DNA of 64,000 nt from Taxillus chinensis (GCA_023512835.1 CM042086.1:4875799-4939798), one strand, 5' to 3'. Counted from the first letter of the stretch, positions 13,309-28,110 are shown. Notes: generated by a model not told the origin, from the letters alone. Made by a program: numbers and translations.

Positions 13309-13660
13309 TAAGGTAATACTCCCTTGCGAATTTTTCTGTTTTTTTATTTCCTTTTTTGTATTTTCGTTTTGACATGTAATATCTTTTTTTTTTCTTTTGG
13401 TTATGCTTTTCAGCTGCTCGGTAGTGTTATTGAGTTTTTGGACATCCTGTGGGTCTTTAGTCCTTGGTGGGGCTGATTACTTCATATATGACTTTTCTTT
13501 TTGCCTTTAATCTCTTTTTTTTCTTTTCTGTAATTTTTCTTCTGCTTGGCAATGTTTTATCAGAGTTCTTGGACTACTTGTGGGTGTGTGGGCCTTTGGC
13601 TTTTCTCGTATATATTTTTTCTCTAATATCTCGTCTCTATGACTTCGTAGTTAAAACATG
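13309..13660. other. 3' flank of the receptor-kinase pseudogene
   Basis: T-rich sequence. Its first part resembles the 3' flank of the second kinase copy: a GCGAATTTTTCT block followed by TTTTCAGCTGCT occurs after both stop codons. The paralogous duplication therefore extends past the coding region. No gene is seen. Confidence 0.55.
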
Positions 13661-14135
13661 TGTTCAAATTGCTTCGGAGCCGCATCTACGACCCATTATC
13701 TTCGGTGTTGACTCAGCTCCTTTGACTATGACTCCGCACGTCTTCGTTCCTTCAAGCTTTGAGTCTCCGACCCAAAAGCTTCGAGGCTTTGACTCTTCTT
13801 CTCCAGATCTCTAGCTTCAACCCAGTGTCCTTCGAGTCTATAGAGCGTGTCTTCAGCCGACGTCGTTTTGTTTAAGACATTAAATATATATTTTAATATT
13901 TCTTTTAATGAGCTTTAATGGCTCTGTTTTTTCAGCTTTCATCTCCTTGTTTTCTTTATCGTTTATTTTGCATTTATTTTCCTTGTAATTTGTAATCTTT
14001 AATTCTGCATTAAATATGTAACGTTTGATTTTCTTTAGCCATTTATAAATATGGCATGTATTGTAATTGAAATTAAGACTGCAATCAATTTGTCTTCTTC
14101 AATTATCACGCTTTTTCTTTATTATTATTCCAACA
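13661..14135 (+). repeat. Probable 5' LTR of the copia element
   Basis: This segment ends in TTCCAACA immediately before the primer-binding site, as an LTR should (terminal CA). Its second half is T-rich with TATA-like sequence and a transcript-end-like composition. The left edge is placed at TGTTCAAATT (13661) because TGTT complements the terminal AACA, but TGTTGACTC near 13706 is an alternative. There is no second LTR to compare with, so the left boundary is inferred. Confidence 0.5.
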
Positions 14136-14137
14136 AT

Positions 14138-14150
14138 TGGTATTAGAGCC
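14138..14150 (+). other. Copia primer-binding site (tRNA-iMet type)
   Basis: TGGTATTAGAGCC matches the usual plant TGGTATCAGAGCC site with one C-to-T change. This site pairs with the 3' end of initiator methionine tRNA to prime minus-strand synthesis. It lies two bases after the inferred LTR end. Confidence 0.85.
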
Positions 14151-14200
14151 TAAAAAATCTTAAGGGATTTGTGAGTAAGTGTGAGTGTGTGGTTAACGCC

Positions 14201-15196
14201 ATGGATGCCTGAAGCTAGTTCCAGGTTTTTCTCCAATTACTCCACCAATATTTGATGGAGATAACTACCAGGATGTGGGCAGTTCGTATGGAGACTCATA
14301 TGGAGGCTTTGGACGTTTGGGAAGCGATAGAAGAGGATTATGAAGTCCCGATCTTCCCGCTAATCCAACTGTGGCACAAATTAAATCCCACAAGGAGAAG
14401 AAGACAAAGAAATCTAAGGCAAAGGCATGTATATTTGCTGCAGTCTCACCATCTATCTTCACTCGAATCATGATGCGAAGACAACATATGAGATATGGAA
14501 TTATCTCAAGTCGAATATATAAGGAGATGTACGAATCAAAGGAATGCGGGTGCTAAACTTGATTCGTGAATTCGAGTTGCGAAAAATGAAGGAAACAGAG
14601 TCCATCAAAAGAATACTCAAATCGGTTATTAGATATTGCAAACCGAATCGGACTACTTGGGACTGAATTTAAAGACTCAAGAATTGTTGAAAAAATTCTT
14701 GTGACGGTACCAGGAAAAATTTGAGGCTTCTATTTCAGCTTTGGAGAATACAAAGAATTTAACTTCTATTTCTCTTCTTTGAGATAATCAATGCTCTTCA
14801 AGCTCATGAACAAAGAAGGGCCATGAGACAAGAAGAAGTCCATGAAGGAGCCTTGCAAGCCAAACATCGTGAGTATACAAAGAATTACAATAAGAAGAAG
14901 TTCTTCAAAGAACCAAAAGCCTCTTGGAGATACCACAACCAGTGGTAAAGTTGGAGATAAGAAGACCTATCCTCCATGTCGAAGACCTGCAATAGAAAGG
15001 GGCATCCTCCTTTCAAATGTTGGAGAAGACCTTGACGCCAAATGCACCAAATGCGGTCAGATGGGCCATGAAGCTGTGATTTGCAGATTCAAAAATCAAC
15101 AACAAGGAGAAGTGGCTAAAGTTACGGACAAAGAGGAAGATCAATTATTTGTGGCTACATGCTTCATCAAGCAATCAATCAAATGGAAGCTAGTTA
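14201..15196 (+). pseudogene. Copia gag, frameshifted
   Basis: Pieces of a copia Gag protein in several frames, starting at an ATG near 14201. An early segment contains MWAVRMETHMEALDVWE, typical of Gag N-terminal domains. Later frames carry a helical middle part. A zinc knuckle near 15041-15090 reads CTKCGQMGHEAVIC (CX2CX4HX4C), the RNA-binding motif of the nucleocapsid. Frame jumps and the missing continuous frame make it non-functional. Confidence 0.85.
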
Positions 15197-16310
15197 ATCG
15201 ATAGTGGTTCCACCAATCATATGACCAATGACAAGAAGTTGTTCAACGACCTAAACCCAACTTCTATCGGTAAGGTCAGAATCGGTAATGGCGATTATAT
15301 CTCGGTCAAAGGTAAAGGCAATATTTCGATAGCAAGTTATCAAGGTACAAAGAATCTATCGGATGTCCTTTTTGTTCCTGATATTGATCAAAATTTGTTG
15401 AGTGTGGGTCAACTTATTGAAAAAGGTTTTAAAGTCATTTTTGAAGATAACTATTGCTTGATTAAAGATGCATCTAATCAAGATCTCTTCAAAGTTAAGA
15501 TGAATGGAAACAGTTTTTCACTCGACCCTTTGGAAGGGGAACAATCTATTTGTGCTGCTAGGGAAGACATCACACAAACTTGGCATAAGAGAGTTGGACA
15601 GTATTACCATCAAGGACTTTTACAACTTATAGAGAAGCGGTTAGCACTTGATGTTCCTAGGCTTGAATCAACAATTTTAAGGCATGAAGCGTGCCAATTT
15701 GGAAAACAAAATAGGAGGCCCTTCCCAGAATCAACCTGGGAAAGCCACACACAAACTACAACTCATCCATACGGACGTTGCAGGACCTCAAAGAACTCCT
15801 TCACTAAAAAGGTAGTCCGTATTATGTCATTTTTATTGATGATTTCAGTAGAATGTGCTGGATTTTATTTACGAAGTTTAAATCGAGGTTGCCCAACTAT
15901 TTTTTGAAGTTTAAGGCAAAAGTAGAAAATGAAAGTAGCTGAAAAATTCAGATTGTAAGATCTAATAATGGGAAAGAGTACACTTCAGCGGAGTTCAATG
16001 AGATTTGTGAAACTTCTAGCATAGAACATCAACTTACGACCCCTTATACACCTCAACAAAATGGGGTCAGTGAAAGAAGAAATAGATATATTTTGGAGAT
16101 GGCCAGATGCATGCTGCATGAGAAGAATCTGCCAAAATATTTTTGGGCTGAAGCATCAAATACTGCAGTATTTCTTCAAAATAGACTTCCCACAAAGGCG
16201 AGTCAAAGAAAAGACACCATTTAAACTTGGTATGTTACAAACCGTCTCCGAAATTTCTCAAAATATTTGGATGTTTGTGTTTTACCCATATTCCATAGGG
16301 AAAACGTGAC
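15197..16310 (+). pseudogene. Copia protease and integrase, frameshifted
   Basis: The protease active-site motif IDSGSTNHMT is read from 15197, out of frame with the gag tail that stops at 15204. It is followed by a GAG-pre-integrase region (WHKR near 15580, CQFGKQ near 15690). The integrase core is split across frames; the TPYTPQQNGVSERRN segment near 16038-16085 is a hallmark of the DDE integrase core's C-terminal part. Several frame changes separate these pieces, so no integrase can be made. Confidence 0.88.
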
Positions 16311-16599
16311 AAACTAGATAGGAGAGCTTCACTGTTATTTTTATAGGCTATAATACCATCAAGAAGCCTATAAAATCTACCAACCACAAAATGGAAACAT
16401 TATTGTTAGTAGGGATGTTCATTTTGTTGAAAATGAAGAATGGAGATGGGATGATTCATAGAAGAAGAGTCAAACCATAAGTGAATATCCTACTTTGGAT
16501 ATCATGGAAGATGATGTCTGGAAAAAATGAAGCTGGAGATGAAACTCTTGTGAGAGGAACAAGGTTGCCTTCCAAGTTTATCAAAGATGCAATGTTGCA

Positions 16600-17253
16600 C
16601 TATGTGAACCTGTTGATTTTGAAGAAGCAAGCAAAGATCAAAAGTGGACAGCTGCAATGAAGGAGGAGCTGTCAATGATAGAAAAGAACAGAACTTGGAT
16701 GCTTGTGGATAAACCCCAAGACAGGAAAGTGATTGGAGTCAAGTGGGTATTTAAAACCAAGCTTAATGCTGATGGTTCAATCAACAAAGACAAAGCTAGG
16801 CTCGTGGTTAAAGGGTATGCTCAAATTTTTGGTATAGATTATTCTGATACTTTTGCACCTGTTGCTAGACTGGACACCATTAGATTACTTCTTGCTGTAG
16901 CAGCGCAAAAGAATTGGAAAGTATACCAATTGGATGTGAAATCAGCCTTTTTAAATGGTGATCTACATAAAGAAATATATATAGAGCAGCCCCAAGGTTT
17001 TTTGAAGAAAGGTGAAGAAAATAAGGTTTATCTTCTCAAAAAGGCTCTTTATGGTCTGAAACAAGCTCCGAGAGCTTGGTATAGTAAAATTGATGAATAT
17101 TTATTGAATTTGGGATTTATGAAGAGCCTATCCAAGACAACCTTGTATGTCAAGCAAAATGAGACTGACATACTTATTGTTTCTCTTTATGTTGATGATT
17201 TGCTGGTCACTAGAAATAATGTCTGTCATATTCAAAATTTTAAACGGAAATGA
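16600..17253 (+). pseudogene. Copia reverse transcriptase segment
   Basis: The best preserved part of the element, about 200 continuous residues from 16657. It includes VIGVKWVFKTK, DYSDTFAPVAR, YQLDVKSAFLNGDL, ALYGLKQAPRAWY and the catalytic YVDDLL motif near 17190. The frame starts upstream of the first ATG and stops at 17253 in the middle of the palm/thumb region, where a frameshift moves the rest into another frame. It encodes RNA-dependent DNA polymerase in an element that is otherwise dead. Confidence 0.93.
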
Positions 17254-17255
17254 TG

Positions 17256-18120
17256 ATGGTATTTGAAATGACAGATCTAGGGCTAATGTCCTTTTTCTTG
17301 GTATTGAGATCAAACAGAGGCAAGATGAAGTCTTCATTTGCCAAAGGAAATATGCAAAGGAAATTCCGAAGAAATTTGGATGGAAGATTGCAAAGAGGTG
17401 AGCACTCCTATGAATCAAAAGGAAAAGCTATGCAAAGAAGATGATAGTGAAAAGATTGATAAAGGGTATTTCGGAAGCTTAATTGGATGCCTAATGTACC
17501 TCACAGCTATAAGGCCTGATATTTTGAATCTTGTGAGTATTTTATCCCGATATATGCATTGTGCAAGTGAGTTGCATCTCAAGGCTGCCAAAAGAGTGCT
17601 TAGATATGTTAAAGGAACAAGTAATTTTGGTGTTAAATACACAAGAACGAAGGAATTCAAGTTGATTGGTTTTTCGGATAGTGATCGGGAGGTTTTTACG
17701 ATGATATGAAAAGCACTTCTGGATACTGCTTCACATTTGGTTCTGCTGTTTTCTCTTGGAATTCAAAAAAGCAGGAAACTGTAGCTCAATCCACAGCCGA
17801 AGCAGAGTTTATCGCTGCAAATGCCACTGTTAATCAAGCTATTTGGTTGAAGAAAATTTTAATTGATCTCAAACGGGGGGGGGAAAAAGAAAAGGAATTT
17901 TTGCTAATAACCAAGCTGCTATTGCCATCTCTCACAATCCCATATTTCATGGGAAGATAAAGCATTTTAATATCAAATTATTCTTCTTGAGGGAAGTACA
18001 GAAAAATGGAGATGTTAATCTCATTTCTGTAGGACGGAAGATCAAATTCTTGATATTTTTACCAAACCTTTATCTGTTTTGCAAGTTTGAATTTTTGATC
18101 AAGACTTGGAGTTTGCACCA
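17256..18120 (+). pseudogene. Copia reverse transcriptase C terminus and RNase H
   Basis: This continues the polyprotein in other frames. SLIGCLMYLTAIRPDIL, then RYVKGT, then (after a stop at 17707-17709) STSGYCFTFGSAVFSWNSKK and TAEAEFIAA are conserved RNase H landmarks. A run of nine or so G at 17876-17884 sits where the frame is lost again. The last recognisable residues (FEFLIKTWSLHHA, near 18084-18122) correspond to the normal C terminus of copia polyproteins. The 3' LTR that should follow is replaced by poly(T). Confidence 0.88.
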
Positions 18121-18130
18121 CGCTTTTTGG

Positions 18131-20220
<2,090 letters not shown>

Positions 20221-20228
20221 AAAAAAAC

Positions 20229-20421
20229 AAGAGAGAGACACTTGGCCTACCAATGCTGTTATTTTAGCCTTTGCCTTTTAAAAGCAAACTAAAAAGCATG
20301 CAGGTCTTCTCTTAGCCGATTTTGATAACACCAGAAAGAGAAAATAACAAATAAGGCCTTAGCTCTCAGTCCCCGACCAAAAAACAGGAGCGACCAAGAG
20401 AGAGGCAATCGGCTTATATTA

Positions 20422-20510
<89 letters not shown>

Positions 20511-20635
20511 GGCCTACCGCTGCTGTTATTTTAGCCTTTGCCTTTTAAAAGCAAACTAAAAAGCAAAAGCAGGTCTTCTGCAAAAGCATGCAGGTCTTCT
20601 CTTAGCCGATTTTGATAACACCAAAACGCGTGTAG
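20229..20635. repeat. Local duplication flanking a long (AG)n microsatellite
   Basis: About 95 bp starting CTTGGCCTACC (20241) recurs starting at 20508 with the same order: TGCTGTTATTTTAGCC, AAAGCAAACTAAAAAG, then GCATGCAGGTCTTCTC. The second copy contains an extra 20-bp internal duplication. Between the copies is an (AG)n run from 20427 to 20507. Both copies are preceded by GAGAGAGA, suggesting slippage or unequal exchange anchored in the microsatellite. Confidence 0.85.
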
Positions 20636-21100
20636 TATACAGAAGCCAGCCGAACAAAATTTTTTTACCAATTCCATTATCTCGCACATCAAATCAATCG
20701 TGCCTAAAAGCGAACATATCTTTAGGCGGAGGAAAAAGAAAACAGACAGACCAAAATTTAAAAATGAAATCAATTTTGGTCTTTTGAATAAAATATTATT
20801 AATGTTATATCGGAGGAAGACCAAACTAACGACTGAATTTAGCTGCTTAAAAAGAACCTGGCCTATTTTTCCTAGGAAAATAGTTTTTGTAAAATAGTAT
20901 AGCTAAGAGAAGACGAAGAAGAAGAAACCTAAGTCATCAGTTAGTCAACCAACCGTGGCAATTGATTCCCATGTATGTCATCACCCCTGCTCCTGCCCCA
21001 CCACACAGACCAACAATATGTGCGCCCTATCATTCATTTCATACTACTCCCCTGGTGCTGGGCAACTGAAATGATGAATTCAAGTGTCCTACTCCTTTCC

Positions 21101-21108
21101 TATAAATC
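21101..21108 (+). promoter_or_regulatory. Candidate TATA box of the second receptor kinase
   Basis: TATAAATC lies 51 bp before the ATG at 21152. That leaves a leader of about 20 bases if transcription starts about 30 bp downstream. Position and sequence fit a plant TATA box; there is no transcript evidence. Confidence 0.4.
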
Positions 21109-21151
21109 TAGAGCGCACTTATGATATGTACGCACATTAACAAAACACACA

Positions 21152-24100
21152 ATGTCATCCTCTGCTATTAAAAAAACACTCTCAGCTCTGGCATTCCTCT
21201 TTTCCATCCTTGGCCTTCCATTTGCCGCACCTAACTCCGATGCAACTCGAGAAGCAGCAGCTGCTGCTCTTCTCCGATGGAGGGCCACCCTCGACACCCA
21301 CAGCTGGACTGCTCTCTCCTCTTGGGCTCCTGCAACCAACCCCTGCGTTGACAACTGGACCGGAATTGCCTGCAGCTGCCCTCGCGGCACGAGTATCGGT
21401 ACGCACGCCTGCATCGTCACTCACATAAACCTCTCCTATCTGGACTTGCATGGCACCCTCCAAAACTTCAACTTCTTCTCTTTTCCCTCCCTCCTCACGC
21501 TTGACCTTAGCAATAACCGTCTCTTCGGTACACTTCCCTCCCGCCTTGCCATTCATACCTTGACTGCCCTCTACCTGCATAGGAACCAATTCTCTGGCCT
21601 CATTCCCTGTGGTGTAGGAAAATTGCCATCACTGAGCGTTCTTTCACTGTCATATAATAATTTCAGCGGGTCCATCCCAACTTCAATATGTGATTTGGTC
21701 AAGTTAACCACCCTATACCTTGGTGCAAACCAACTCTCTGGCTCCATTCCTCGTGAATTGGGAAACCTAATATCACTCATTGATCTTGAATTGTCTAATA
21801 ACAACTTTGCAGGGCCAATCCCAACTTCTATATGTTATTTGCACAATTTAACCATACTCTACTTCCATAGTAATGCACTCTTAGGCTTCATTCCTCATGA
21901 AATAAGAAACTTAACATCACTCATTGATCTTAGATTGTCTAATAACTACCTCGCAGGGCCAATTCCAACTTTTATAGGTTACTTGGGCAGTTTAACCACA
22001 CTCCGCTTCCATAATAACACACTCTTTGGCTCCATTCCTCATGAATTAGGAAACCTAACATCACTCATTGATCTTGAATTGTCTAATAACAACCTCACAG
22101 GGCCAATCCCAACTTCTATATGTTATTTGCACAATTTAACCATACTCTACCTCTATGGTAATGAACTCTATGGCTCCATTCCTCATGAAATAAGAAACTT
22201 AACATCACTCATTGATCTTAGATTGTCTAATAACAACCTCAGGGGTCAATCCCAACTTCTATAGGTTACTTGTTTTAACTAAACTCTACCTCTATAATAA
22301 TAAACTCTTTGGCTTCATTCCTCATGAATTAGGAAACCTAACATCACTCATTGATCTTAGATTGTCTAATAACAACCTCGCAGGGGCCAATCTCAACTTC
22401 TATATGTTATTTGCATAATTTAACCACACTATACCTCTATGATAATGCACTCTCAGGCTTCATTCCTCATGAAATGGGAAATCTGACATCACTCGTTGAT
22501 GTTGGATTGTCTAATAACAATCTCTCAGGGCCAATCCCAACTTGGATAGGTTACTTGGACAATTTAACTAAACTCTACCTCTATAATAATAAACTCTCTG
22601 GCTCGATTCCTCATGAATTAGGAAACCTAACATCACTCATTGATCTTGAATTGTCTAATAACAACCTCACAGGGCCAATCCCAACTTCTATATGTTATTT
22701 GCACAATTTAACTACACTCTACCTCTATAGTAATGCACTCTTAGGCTTTATTCCTCATGAAATAGGAAACCTAACATCACTCATTAATCTTGGATTGTCT
22801 AATAACAACCTTGTAGGGCCAATCCCAACTTCTATAGGTTACTTACACAACTTAAATAGGCTTAATCTTCAAAGGAACAAACTTTCCGGCTCCATTCCTC
22901 GTCAAATAGGAAACTTAAGATCACTTGTTTTACTTACATTATCAGAGAACAACTTCATGGGAAAGATTCCACCAGAACTCGGGGAGGCTATTCAACTACA
23001 AGTACTAAACCTCCACTCAAATCGGTTCAAGGGGGCAATTCCAAAGGAGCTGGGGAAGTTGAAATTATTGTTCAAACTTTTTCTGAATAGCAATATGCTC
23101 TCTTGTAGCATTCCAGTAGAGATTGGGACACTCTCCAATTTGGAAATTTTAAACTTGGCTGCAAATGACTTGAATGGCGTGGTTCCCAAACAAATTGGGG
23201 ATTTGGAGAAACTCTTGTTTTTAAATTTCAGAAATAATAGGCTTAGAGGACCTATTCCCATCAGTACGGGCAAATTAGTATCTTTGGAAAGACTTGATCT
23301 AAGCCAAAACAGGTTAGAAGGATGCCTACCACCGGAGTTCAGCAAGTTGAAAAGACTGGAAATTTTGAACATCTCACATAATCAACTCTCTGGTTCAATC
23401 CCATATTGTTTTGAGGACCTGGTAAGCCTAACATCCATTGATGTATCCTATAACAAGCTAAAAGGCCCTCTTCCCAATAGCAGGCCTTTTTGGAAAGCCT
23501 CATTGGATTCTTACCGAAATAATTCGGGATTGTGCGGCAATGTCACGGGGCTGGAGGCATGCCCGCCAACTATTGCAACAATTGGAGAGAAGGGCAATCA
23601 GAAATTTATCGTTTTGATTACAAGCATTTTCTCTGCCTCCATATTTCTACTCCTCTTCATTATGGCTGGGATTCTTTATCTTGTTCGCCGTGGAAAGGGT
23701 GGCATGGAGAACCCACAAGAAGCCGAAACTGGAAACGTGTTTACAATATGGAGGTTTGATGGGAAGATGGTCTACGAGCGCATCCTTGAAGCAACTGAAG
23801 AGTTCCACTCTAAATATTGTATTGGAGTGGGCGGACAAGGATCTGTTTACAAGGTTGAGTTGGCAGTGGACCAGGTTGTTGCCGTCAAGAAACTTCACGG
23901 TTGGACTACCGCAGAGATGGCCAGCTCGAGAGCTTTTGAGCGTGAAATTCATGCATTGACAGAAATTCGCCATCGTCACATTGTGAAGCTTTGTGGGTTT
24001 TGCGTACACCCTAAGCACTCCTTTCTGATTTATGAATTCATCGAGAGAGGGAGTCTGGGGAATATATTGAAGGATGAGGAGCAGGCGAAAGAGCTGGATT

Positions 24101-24784
24101 GGAATAAAAGGGTCAATGTGATCAAGGGTGTTGCCAGTGCACTATCTTACATGCACCATGACTGTACACCCCCCATAATCCATCGAGATATATCCTCCAA
24201 TAATGTCCTGTTGGATCTTGATTATGAACCTCGTGTCTCTGATTTCGGGACAGCAAAGCTTCTGGAAGCTGACCCATCGAGTTGGACTTCAATTGTAGGC
24301 ACGTTTGGGTATGGAGCTCCAGGTACATACAGTCCTAAATAATATAATTGCCCTCGTGATACTAGCTATATAATCAATGATAAGTTTGTTTTTTGTAGAA
24401 CTTGCCTATACAATGAAGTCGGATGAGAAGTGTGATGTTTATAGCTTTGGAGTGGTGTCAATGGAAGTGCTCATTGGCAGGCATCCTGGAGATTTCATTT
24501 CATCTGTGTCGTCATCCTCAACAATATCATCAGCAGTACCAGGTGATGTCAAAGAAATGTTGTTGAAGAATGTCGTGGACCAGCGTTTATCTTCTCCGGC
24601 CGGTCCAGCTGCAGCAGAAGTTGTCTATCTTTTGGAGTTAGCATTTGCATGCTTGCATACCAGTCCCCATGTTCGACCTACCATGAAACAAGTTTCTCAT
24701 TTATTATCAATTAAAAAGCTCCCCTTGAAAGAATCATTTTCCAAAATAACATTGAATAAATGTCTGCTGGACTCAAAAATCTGA
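21152..24784 (+). CDS. LRR receptor-like kinase (MIK2 / At1g35710-like), frame broken in the LRR array
   Basis: Cell-surface receptor kinase. Exon 1 is 21152-24322, intron 24323-24398 (GT-AG), exon 2 24399-24784; the junction encodes GAPELAYTM. In order: signal peptide (about residues 1-26), LRRNT with a CVDNW segment, an ectodomain of very regular 24-residue LRRs, a transmembrane segment (about 23605-23690) and a Ser/Thr kinase. The kinase shows [31 protein letters not shown] and the C-lobe [11 protein letters not shown], all intact; HRD makes it an RD kinase. The frame is interrupted only between 22238 and 22390 by three indels (-1, -4, +1; net -4). Without them the product would be about 1186 residues. 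It is either a recent pseudogene or an intact gene with sequence errors in a repetitive stretch. LRR ectodomains of this family bind peptides or partner receptors; the ligand cannot be inferred. Confidence 0.88.
21600..22930 (+). repeat. Intragenic 144-bp tandem array (two LRRs per unit)
   Basis: The word GAAAC/T of the conserved IGNL position recurs at 21618, 21762, 21906, 22050, 22194, 22333, 22478, 22622, 22766 and 22910. Every interval is 144 bp except 139 and 145, which coincide with the frameshifts. Each unit encodes two 24-residue repeats, one of the [13 protein letters not shown] type and one of the [13 protein letters not shown] type. The near-identity of units indicates recent expansion or gene conversion. 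Confidence 0.92.
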
Positions 24785-27700
24785 TACGGTACACTCCCTA
24801 GCGAATTTTTCTTCATCATATATATGTATTTTGTGTTTTTTCTTTCTTTTTTTATTGACCTGCAATTTCTATATTTTCTTTTGTTTATTCTTTTCAGCTG
24901 CTGGGTGATGTTGTCCGAGCTCATGGACTACGGTGTATACTTCGACTGCGATTTTTCTTGTGACCTTTAATCTTTGTATTCTCTTTTTGATACATACTTT
25001 CCAGCTGCCTACTGTATATATTGCTGGTTTGTACTGCTTGTTATGCCTAATGAATAATTGTCAACTATCACGTAGGCAAACAAATATATAAAACCAGATT
25101 GTCTCAAAACAGTATACCATTCAGTGCTTACATTATTCTCAAAAAATGCTTGCAATAAACATGAAAACAACAAAACAAATTTGGCGCTAAACAATGACAC
25201 TGAAAATGCACGTGCAAATGTGTGTATACATATATAAACAATGGGGAACAACAATGGTTTGAGATTTAATATATATATATATATATACACTCATACCAAT
25301 GAGGATACAGTCCTAGATATACGCCTTATGTTTCAGTTGGAGACACAATTTAATTCAAACAACCTGGATTGGTGAACTTTGCATGTGTTGAACTCTAATT
25401 AAATAGAACTCTTCTTATCTCACATGTAGCTGACTCTTGAAATCATTTTTGAAAATTTAGAGAAAATTAATTAGGTAGCCAACTACACCACCAAAATAGT
25501 TGGTGACAATTTTATCATTTTCATTACATTAGTTTTAGTATTCATTCCAAGTGAGCCCTGAAAACTGATGATGACAAGTAGCAACAATCTGAACAACTTT
25601 TGAAGCTGCATTAGATAAATATTTATATATTTGGTGCAGTGGATATGCAATATGTTACCTCGACAGAGTTCTTTTGGGGATTCATCTTCTTTCGAATGGT
25701 TAGTTTGAAGAAAATAATATATTGAGATACATAATACTATGAAGTTGAAGAACCAGAGGATAAAGGTGCAATAAAATGATTGGAAGAATGAATGTTTGTG
25801 ATAGAGGGCGAAAGATAATTTTGGAAAGCTTCAATTTGGAGACGTGATTGATTTTGATCGAGCATAATCCTGTAGAGTCAAAATAATTTCGCAAAATGCT
25901 TTGACATGCATTTTTGGAAAAAAATGAAGGCTTATGAGTGAAACGAGATGTTCAAGAATGGATTGTGATAAGCTTTAACTTTTTCTTGTTTTTCCTTTGC
26001 AGCCATGATGGATTTATGGTAGAAAATTGTGATTAGGAAGGGGGAAATATGGAAAAGGAGTAATAGTTTGAAGATTTTTGAGGAAAATAATAAATGTGGA
26101 TTATATAAGAGGTAGATGATGAGGTGGCTCAGAAATTGATCAACACCGCGCAGATCAAATCAAAAGATCATGCCACATTGGCACACTAATTGATCCAAGG
26201 ATAACATCAAAGTTGGCATTTTTTTTTTCTTGTAAATGCTTTCGTAATTCCATGACTACTACTTTATCCATTCCAAGCCTCTCTAGCCCTGTGGTCTACT
26301 TTTCAGATTGCGAGTGCAAAGCAAAGTACTTGTATGTGTTTGTATGTGTTTGGGCAAGTACATCCTTGCCATATTAGTCAAGTAGCAACTCTAGATAATT
26401 CTTCAAGATCAAAAAAATTGTAAAATGTAATTGATTCCTCCTACCCTGAACTGTTAACAATATGGTTCTTTGCAGTAAAAAACATTTGTGTGTTTTCAAC
26501 TTTTTTTTAATACAAGAATTATTACTTGGCCTTATTTCATTAATTTTATGCAATGATAAATTCTTTCATTCAGCATGTGTTATGCTTGATTAATGCTCCA
26601 AAATGATGTGTTGTACCGATAATAGACTTTGCTTGAGTTGCATATGCTGATGCATTTATATTTTGTCATGATCAGGATTATATTGTGCTCAACACCTGGA
26701 ATGTTTTTTGTTGTTTCGCAGAATATAAAATTCTTTACCACACAATACCTTGGCATCAAATGTTCATCCTGTAATGGAGTCCAATCCTTATTTCTCGCAA
26801 TGTGACACAATTAATGCAGTCAGGAGGTAACATTGCAGTACTAGCTAACAGCAGGAGAACCAATTCCATGGCGGAGGTACTTGAATAAACGGGGGATGGA
26901 TTCGTATGCATTCTACTTCTTAATACGTGGGATTTAGGCTATGAGGCTTTTCTAATGCAAGATGCTATTGGAGATGCATTATTGCATAAAATATCCTGTC
27001 TATATAAATATCATTGTTATTACCTGCTATAGGTTAACCATGCTTTGGATTATGTGAATTTAGAAAGATGAAAGTCCCCACCGCCTATATGTAATAGCAC
27101 ATCTGTTCCAACTTCAGCATTTGTTGGGCTGGGATGGCTTGGAGCTGATTTCCCCCATATCTAAACCAACTTTGCAGAAGTCGAATGACACTAGAATTTT
27201 CACAGGACCCGATCTTCCTGGGAAACCTGAAGTCCCTGTGTAGGTTCAATCTGATCAATTGGAACAGTTAACGGACATAATTGGCTACCCTTCTGGGCCA
27301 GGGGATCGTGCTTACAGGCCTATTGCTTTTGAACAAACATACCCACACAGCAATAGCTCATTCAATCAATACAAGAATTGATTTCAAAAATGCTGGCGTG
27401 GAGTACTTGCTTCCTCATTATAAAAGCCCGTCTTCACTGACCAGCTTGCCACCATATGCTTCTAACGCTTTGGTTATGGACATAATGGGAGCCATAAAAC
27501 ATCGCTAGAAACTTTGTGCCAAACACATCAGTTAGATCTGTTGGGAAATTATCTTACATCGAAGAAAACAGAAAAAGCCAGGGAAGTTCTTACACGATAG
27601 CCAAGTTAAAATGAACAATATTGTGATACACATGCGGACCTATTTCTTGGCTCGATTCTAATAAGTGACATCAAAACTTGATTGTTTATAGAAATGTATT

Positions 27701-27805
27701 TCATAATATCAAGTGTTCTCAGCATGATATAGTCAAGTAGTGTGCAATGTGCGACAAGAGAAAAATTATTTTACATTTTAATTGAATGTGTTCACAATAG
27801 TTAAT
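24785..27805. other. Intergenic, no recognisable gene
   Basis: The first 200 bp resemble the 3' flank of the pseudogene copy. Beyond that the DNA is AT-rich with a (TA)n tract near 25269-25287. A short open frame at 27281-27508 begins with TTG, not ATG, and encodes nothing I recognise. The stretch 26800-27540 is slightly richer in GC and could hold a decayed gene, but I cannot name it. Confidence 0.45.
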
Positions 27806-27806
27806 A

Positions 27807-28110
27807 CTAGAACATTTACATTCGACTAATCTAAAATTTAATTAATTTAACATTTTAATTTTATACTCATTTAAATATTTTTTTTATCATTTAAATATCA
27901 ATACAATCTCACTTATTTTAAATATTCATTTAAAATACATATATCTAATAATTTTTTTATTAATATTTGTATGTACCAAGTACTAAATAATCAAATTTGA
28001 CTATTATTTACACTCAATAATAAATTGAACCAGATAAAAAATTTTAATATTTAATCCAATAATTTGACCAAAAAACTCAATACTGAAATGTATATAAATG
28101 CTCTAAGATA
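27807..28110. mobile_element. Possible MITE (AT-rich, short terminal inverted repeats)
   Basis: The left end CTAGAACATTTACATTC and the reverse complement of the right end, TTAGAGCATTTATATAC, match over about 17 positions with a few differences. The interior of about 300 bp is extremely AT-rich and non-coding, as in small non-autonomous DNA elements. No clear target-site duplication was found, so this is tentative. Confidence 0.4.

Noticed and set aside
27281..27508. Open frame of 75 codons
   Set aside because: It begins with TTG, matches nothing I recognise and has no supporting exon structure.
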